NCBI GenBank assembly: GCA_963978895.1 | Contig: OZ022242.1 | Span: 894,319 to 958,318, forward strand | Length of the DNA: 64,000 nt | Direction: 5' to 3' | Origin: Erpobdella octoculata | Taxonomy: Eukaryota > Annelida > Clitellata > Hirudinida > Erpobdellidae | Shown: positions 57,890 to 64,000 of the stretch, one piece after another | Numbering within the stretch: the first letter of the stretch is position 1 | Layout: each line of letters starts with the position of its first letter | Program-made: the position numbers and the translations under genes | Notes under the pieces: generated by a model | Database searches by the model: none | Seen by the model: the letters and a program-made list of their open reading frames with translations, nothing else | Told to the model about the DNA's origin: nothing

Positions 57890-59572
57890 CAATTTCTAGG
57901 GCAAGAAATAAGATTAAACGTAACAAGGCAGCATGACCTTCAGGAGTGGTGGCAGACATGTTGAAAGCTGCTGGAGCTGTTGGTATAGTGTGGATGACTG
58001 AAGTGTGTAATGCAGTAGTGAAGGATGGTAAAACCCCTGTAGACTGGAATAAGAGCTGGATGGTGAATGTCTACAAAGGAAAAGGCGATGCATTAGCATG
58101 TGGCTCATACAGGGGCATTAAACTATTAGAACATGCAATGAAAGTTTTAGAGAGGGTGATTGAAAAAAGAGTAAGGAAGATTGTGAAAATTGATGGTATG
58201 CAGTTTGGTTTCATGATGGGGAAAGGTACTACCGATGCTATTTTCATAGTTCGTCAGTTGCAGGAAAAGTATCTTGCCAAGAACAAAGATCTGTGGATGG
58301 CCTTTGTTGATCTTGAAAAGGCATTTGATAGAGTACCTCGTGAGATAGTGTGGTGGGCTCTGAGATGTCTAGGTGTGGATGAATGGTTAGTTTCCGTGAT
58401 AAGAACTATGTATGATGATGCAGCGACAGTGGTGAAAGTGAATGGGAAGGAGAGTGACGCTTTCAGCGTTAAGGTTGGAGTGCATCAGGGTTCAGTTCTC
58501 AGCCCATTGTTGTTTATCATTGTTTTAGAGGCCTTATCACGGGAGCTCAGGGTAGGCTTCCAATGGAACTGCTCTATGCTGATGATCTTGTTTTATTAGC
58601 TGAGACAGAAGATTCTCTCCTGGAAAAGTTAAGGATCTGGAAAATTGGCATGGAAGCGAAAGGCCTTAGAGTGAATGCGAGTAAGACAAAAATCATGAAG
58701 TGTCGGGCCGGGATGGGACAGGTGGAGAAGTCGGGTAAATGGCCATGCAGTGTATGCAGAAAAGGTGTTGGCTCCAATTCTATTTGTTGTGTGGATTGTA
58801 AGAGTTGGGTCCATAAAAGGTGCGGTGGCATTTTGGGTAGTTTGAAAGATCTTGTTGGCTTCCGTTGTAAGAGTTGTGTGGCTGGTGGTTCTGTTCAAGA
58901 AGAGTTGTTGGGTGAGGTTGAGGTTGAGCCAGGCGTAAAGGTGGAGTGTGTGACCAAGTTCTGTTACCTAGGTGACACATTAGGTGCAGGAGGAGGTGTA
59001 GAAGAGGCGGTGAGAGCTAGAGTGCGTTCTGCCTGGGCTAAATTCAAAGAGTTATCTCCTATCTTGACCACCCGTGGTGCATCTTTTTATGTGAAAGGAA
59101 AGGTGTATAGGGCATGTGTTCAAAGTGTCCTTGTTTATGGCACTGAAACATGGTCTATGAAGGTGGAGAATCTAAGAAGTTTAGAAAGGGTAGAACGTAT
59201 GATGGTTAGATGGATGTGTGGTGTTTCGTTGAATGATCGTGCACGTAGTGTGGATTTGTATAGCCTTCTGAATGTTCCTTGTGTGGCTGATGTGGTGAGA
59301 CGTGGAAGACTAAGGTGGTTTGAACATTTGGAGCGTAAAAGTGCAGATGATTGGGTTTCGGCAATTAGAGATGTGGATGTTGTAGGAGTGAAAAGTAAAG
59401 GTAGAAGTAGGAAGACTTGGTGGGAATGTGTGAAGAAAGATATGCATGAGCTCGGCCTGAAGCGGCAGTCTGCCCTGGATCGTGACTTGTGGAGGGGCCT
59501 GATATGGAAAAACGTCCAACCCTAGCATAGCGTGGAATAGGGACGTTTCAAAAATAAATGATGATGATGAAG
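57890..59572 (+). mobile_element. Non-LTR retrotransposon, 5'-truncated and frameshifted
   Basis: The reverse transcriptase runs from about 57,905 (NKAA, stop, PSGVVADMLKAAG). It carries YKGKGDALACGSYRGIKLL, AFVDLEKAFDRVPREIVWWA (first catalytic Asp), GVHQGSVLSPLLF and LLYADDLVLLAE (catalytic YADD). A frameshift separates 57,946-58,599 from 58,563-59,525 just before YADD. Next is a Cys/His finger (CSVCRKGVGSNS, then CKSWVHKRC) and a C-terminal region with RRGRLRWFEHLER and DRDLWRGLIW. The 3' end is AAATAAATGATGATGATGA. No endonuclease is present. The broken frame makes it inactive as it stands. It is antisense to the DDR gene. Confidence 0.88.
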
Positions 59573-59829
59573 CCTCTTAAATCTTTTTAAAGGAGGTTGG
59601 CACAATTCATCAGAAGACGATTGCAACAGCTTTATCAACTATCAATAATAACAAAAGGCCGCGAATAACTAAACAGCACCATATATACTATTTGTTAGGT
59701 AACAACAAAGAACTCGTTTTTTATCTTTATATAAAAAAAAATAAATCTAATAATTAATTTAATTAGAAAAAAATTACATTAAAAATATTTTTCAGTTATT
59801 AATAATTTTTGTATTATTTAACTGAATTT

Positions 59830-59960
59830 ATTATTCAGTTACTATTACAGTTAGAGTTATTCGCCGTATTTCAGTTACTATTACTATTACACTTAACTGA
59901 CCATTATTTTTCTATTATTTTCCGATTTCAGTTAGTGTTACAGTTAACTTGAATATCACT
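59830..59960. repeat. CAGTTA-type minisatellite, right part
   Basis: Words such as TTCAGTTACTATTACAG and AGTGTTACAGTTAACTTG. It mirrors 57,402-57,538 on the other side of the LINE; the LINE may have landed in one array. Confidence 0.7.
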
Positions 59961-60425
59961 GATTAATAATAACTATTAATGCTACTTCTACAATTGAAAA
60001 AAAAATTTCAAAAGGTAGTTTAAAGTATTTTTTAAACAATTATTTATAAAATAGTTATGAAAAAGTATATATTTTTTTATTTTAAAAGTTATTGCTTGGT
60101 GGATAGTGCATCTTGGTCGTTTTGTCAACTCAGTTACTTAATGATTAATTTGCAGATTTAAACAAAATAAATAGTTAACAGTTTTTCAAACAAGAATTTT
60201 TAAAATTGCATTAGAATAATAGTTTGAAGCATTTTAGCATTTCCTGTTGTAGATAATAACTTGATCTGAGTGCATCTCTTTCATCATCGTGGCTTGTATT
60301 GAACAAAACAAAGTGATTCCATTTCTCATTTTATTAGTTCATAGGTTATAGGTTATTTTACAGTGAACTATTTAACAAAAGCGTCAAATAATAAAATATT
60401 TTATAAATTGATAGCGTCTTCTTAC

Positions 60426-60515
60426 TTTCACTCCATGTCTATCCTTGAATCTGATGTATGGGCCTGTCTCTACACGCTTGTACTCCAGCATGTACTGCTC
60501 TACGCATTCTTGACC
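60426..60515 (-). CDS. Ddr: DDR-like receptor, discoidin domain middle exon
   Basis: Acceptor TTTTTTCTCATTCCAG, donor AAA|GTAAGA; exactly 30 codons, phase 0 on both sides. It reads GQECVEQYMLEYKRVETGPY then IRFKDRHGVK, the strand pair of the discoidin fold ((E/S)-x-Y-x-(L/I)-x-Y-(S/K)-R, then WRNRHG in vertebrates). It joins in phase with the exons on both sides. Confidence 0.92.
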
Positions 60516-61390
60516 CTGGAATGAGAAAAAAAAAAGTTGATGTCAAACAACAAGCTAAAGTTCAGAAAAGGAATCTATAAAATAATTGCCTCTTATTTTG
60601 AAGTTGTTTACATCGTTCGACTTCTAGGCTTGGATTTATTGATTCGTGTAACGCCGTAAAAAAACCAGAGCTCGGATATACTCCAGGAGCAAGGGTTCAA
60701 TAATAACGGATCAGAGTCATTAAGGCATTTGAATAGAGGTATAGCGGCCCATATGGTATAAGCATAAAAAATTAGTTGATCGTCAATATTGTCTCATCAA
60801 AACTTCCATTTTTCTTTTCATTCGAAATGGTAATTCGAAATGTGTTATGAAGAAGTGGTATAATGGTTCTATCCAGCATCAGTGTTATGATACAAGTTGA
60901 GTATTTTTGAAATAGGTGAATTTTATATGTTTGCATACAATCATAAATATATTCAATTTAAAAAACGGAAATCTCAAGATTTATTTTCAGATGTTAAAAA
61001 AGTTTAACAAATATTGATCAATAATTATTTTCGCTGTCTTGTCCTGGCTTCGTTTTGATACAAATGACATTCTACTTGTCTCTTTTGAATGTGAATGGTT
61101 ATAACTCAGTCTCGGAAAAAAACATCTTTCCGTTTGATGGTTTGGAATTTTTTATTTTATATGTTCAACTATACATGAAAAATCGCATTCATTCAATATT
61201 TGGCACCATCAAATAGATTAAGTAAATAAAAACATATAAAAAACTTTTTAAATATACTTTTACTTTTAAATTAACTTAAAATTGTCGTACTTGATTATAT
61301 CTCTTCAATATATTTGACAAAAATTGAAAAACGCGGGTTGTTTATTTTTTACAATTCACAGAAACAGGTAGCAGGAGCAGGTGGTTTTGC
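60516..61390. other. DDR intron, AT-rich
   Basis: No gene, RNA or clear element seen. Confidence 0.6.
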
Positions 61391-61394
61391 CAAA

Positions 61395-61490
61395 GAATTT
61401 TTCGCCCGAATGACGATTCGCCCGAGCCATGGAAAATTCGCCCGATTACTTTTTCACTCGATTTTTTTAAATTTCATTTGACGTTTCGCA
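61395..61490. repeat. ATTCGCCCGA word cluster
   Basis: TTCGCCCGA occurs three times within 60 bp (TTTTCGCCCGAATGACG, ATTCGCCCGAGCC, ATTCGCCCGAT). CTCGATTT and TTCGCACGAACG follow. It resembles the end of a small DNA transposon. No inverted partner was found. Confidence 0.45.
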
Positions 61491-61904
61491 CGAACGATAA
61501 ATTATAGAATAAAATCAATTTAAACTTTAATTTTTTTTTAATTTACACATTTTATGTAGAAAAACAAACTTTAAATTTTTAGTTTATTTTTAAAAAAAGG
61601 CATTTAACTTTCATATTAAAAAATTTTAGTAAAAAATTTGTTTGTTGCATATTGATTCGAAACTTTCTTAAATTTTTAAAATTTCTTAAATTTCTTAAGT
61701 TTTATTGTTAAAAATTTAAATTTTATAATTACGAAGAGATTTAAAAATCTTTCAAATTAATACAAAAACTCAATTTAAGTAAAAAAAAACTTTCGATTTA
61801 AATGTATTTAATGCAAAACGTTTACAATGTCAACCTCATGGCGAACCACATCGAGATCACGTCGGGACAATCAACCGGCTCAACAGAACAACGGGGTCTT
61901 AATA

Positions 61905-62144
<240 letters not shown>

Positions 62145-62383
62145 TTTACGGTTTTCTTTTGTATAACATTAAATAACTTTTAGAACAAAGATTACACAAG
62201 CTGAAATATGCGCTCCAACAAAACATAAAAAAAGAATACTTTAACTAAATTAATTTGATTTATTCAAATTAAATACTGTCATCAAAAACCTATTACTACG
62301 TGTACAAAATTTCAGTTCAATCTGACATCGGGAAAGAAGTATGAAGTCTATCACCAATTAAGCCAGTAGCACCAAACAGTTTT

Positions 62384-62453
62384 TACCGCTCAAAAGTGCC
62401 TAGAAGTGAACCTATTTAACTTCCGACAGCTCCTTATTAAGAGGTGTGCCGTG
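62384..62453 (+). repeat. Block A copy, isolated
   Basis: TTACCGCTCAAAAGTGCC, CTATTTAACTTCCGACAGC, then TATTAAGAGGTGTGCCGTG. It lies 24 kb from the array, inside a DDR intron, and shows that block A is dispersed. Confidence 0.7.
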
Positions 62454-63224
62454 TAATGCAGCCATTTAATGGAGTTGAAAAAGTTTTTTTGTTTTTATGA
62501 ATCCAATAATTTAGTTTATTAGAACAATATAATTTATAAAGTACTTTTTATCGCACTTCTATTAGCTTCACCTGATGTTTGTTTGTTTGTAAGAAAAATT
62601 TGTAATCGATGTAATCGATTCTTCGATCAGTTCCAATAGATCTTTTGACTTCAAACGTTGCCATAAACGTAATTTTTTAGACAATACAAAAATCAAGGAA
62701 CGTTATTTGGCGGAGGCAAGAACTCCCAAAAAATTTTCAAAATTTTTTTTTTTTAATTAAAATAGATGAACGGTTAGGAAATTTTTAGAACGAAAAATCC
62801 AGGAGCTTCATGTGTGGAGCTGAGACCCAAAAAAATTCCACACAATGTTTTGGAAAATATATATGGAAGAAATTTTTGCAAACATTTGAAAAAATTTGAA
62901 GGGAGGGGTAGGAGAAGCCGTGTGTCTTCGCCTCCTCCAAGAACTTTTTCCAAAAAAAATTGTTTGAAAGAAAAATGTTTTTCTTAGTTAGCGTAGTCAA
63001 AGCCGAACTGACCTAAAACAACGTCTATTTATTTAGCCAAGTCTCTGGTAACAGCGAAACAGAGATATGTGAGTGTTTTCATATAGAAAAGGTTACTTTA
63101 ATATAAGAAAAGAAAAAATAAATATAAAATTAAAGATACAACTAATAATGCATATTACGAAGTCAAAAACTTAATGAAATTTCATGTTATAAAATTAATA
63201 AATAATTTATTCCACGTGACTCAC

Positions 63225-63366
63225 CTGAACATTTCCGTGCTTTCCTTGGGTCTCAATCTGGGTCACGACCTTGAGTTCTTGAAGGTCAATCTCGATCCAT
63301 TCGAGGGCGTTGTTTGTTATTTGAACTTTGGGACACCAAGCTCCTCCGTTCTTCTCTATCCTGATC
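63225..63366 (-). CDS. Ddr: DDR-like receptor, first discoidin exon in the window
   Basis: Donor CAG|GTGAGT at 63,224. It reads IRIEKNGGAWCPKVQITNNA, then LEWIEIDLQELKVVTQIETQ and GKHGNVQ. G-A-W-C-P followed by L-x-(V/I)-D-L and G-T-Q-G-(R/K)-H is the early part of the DDR discoidin domain. The acceptor is uncertain: CACAG ending at 63,367 is used here, and the frame stays open a little further (YSLGNNH). Signal peptide and first domain residues must lie beyond the window's right end. Confidence 0.85.
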
Positions 63367-63394
63367 CTGTGGTTGTTGCCGAGAGAATATCAAC

Positions 63395-63485
63395 GTGAAT
63401 GTAAATGCGATTGTAAATGTAAATGTAAACGTAAACGTAAATGTGAATGTAATTGTACGTGTACGTGAATGTAAATGTAAACATG
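63395..63485. repeat. Degenerate TGTAAA hexamer repeat
   Basis: Runs of TGTAAATGTAAACGTAAACG with drift to ACGTGTACGTG. It lies in the intron just upstream of the DDR exon at 63,225. Confidence 0.85.
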
Positions 63486-64000
63486 AATATAAGTACAGAT
63501 AGTCATATACACTAGCATTTTGCGCGTAGAGCATCTGCATGTCTAGAAGTAAATGTAACTATAAAGTTGAATATTTTATTTTTATTTTAGCAGTTTTTAA
63601 TCTTAAACTTTTTTTGACATTTCTAAAAAATGAAAAGATTGGTTAACATTTTCTTTTGTTTATAAATGGCAAATCGTCGAACAGATATCCTCCCTCAGTA
63701 GCAATAAATACCATTTCTCCATTACAAAACTTCTTCGAAACATTTTACTTAAGTAGTTTGTTACTACATTTAATTGGCAAATAATTTGCATAGGTTTTAT
63801 GGGAAATAGCAGAAACAACTCATTCACAACATGAGAAAATGTGGTTAAAGAACGTCAATGGCAGTTAAAAAGAAAATGAGTCAAAACAAATTCAAACAAA
63901 CAAAAAAATGAAACAAAGATACATACATACAAACATGTATTAGAACACAAGCATATACAGTAACATACACACGTATAAAAGAACATATAAGCAGAGACAC
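63486..64000. other. AT-rich, no gene seen
   Basis: The right edge has ACATACATACAAACATG-type simple sequence at about 63,920-63,960. No exon was recognised. Confidence 0.5.

Larger units (their letters stand above)
57346..60425 (-). other. DDR intron holding an antisense LINE
   Basis: This intron of about 3.1 kb holds CAGTTAC-type minisatellite on both sides (57,402-57,538 and 59,830-59,960) of a + strand non-LTR retrotransposon. 59,970-60,425 is AT-rich with nothing recognised. Confidence 0.8.

Overview
The window is a piece of an AT-rich, intron-containing animal genome, most likely an invertebrate. The evidence is exons of a discoidin domain receptor (DDR) gene with GT/AG splice sites, filamin-type exons, and a mixed set of animal mobile elements (P/THAP, hAT, Ty3/Gypsy, Helitron-type helicase, non-LTR, tRNA-derived SINE). 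Species and phylum cannot be fixed from the sequence. No prokaryotic or organellar features were seen.

Positions 1-39,000 hold no convincing protein gene. This stretch is an AT-rich repeat array. About 36 short conserved blocks, here called A, B and C, each 40-80 bp and each ending in an (A/T)GGTGT core, all lie on the + strand. They are separated by diverged AT-rich DNA that itself shares longer homologous modules (SINE, pyrimidine tract, D/E blocks). Two long direct copies of one segment (1 to about 13,255 and 26,653 to about 36,205) flank an older array. Part of the two copies is almost identical.

Positions 39,000-44,760 are a gene and transposon graveyard: a decayed relative of the P-type transposase, four filamin-like exon pieces with compatible splice phases inside a local tandem duplication, two SINEs, a PIF1/Helitron-type helicase relic, a non-LTR tail, and three unassigned candidate exons.

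Positions 45,000-53,390 hold a three-level nest. A decayed Ty3/Gypsy element (gag on the left, protease and reverse transcriptase on the right) contains a decayed hAT element. That element contains an apparently intact 3.5 kb P-superfamily transposon with an uninterrupted 948-codon THAP transposase, perfect 36 bp inverted ends and a perfect 8 bp target duplication.

Positions 54,780-63,370 (- strand) carry at least five exons of a DDR-type receptor. They encode the discoidin domain, the discoidin-like domain and a Ser/Thr-rich stalk with a hydrophobic tail that stops at once, with no kinase exon recognised in the window. A frameshifted non-LTR retrotransposon lies in one of its introns, in antisense orientation. 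The rest is introns, microsatellites and small fold-back elements.
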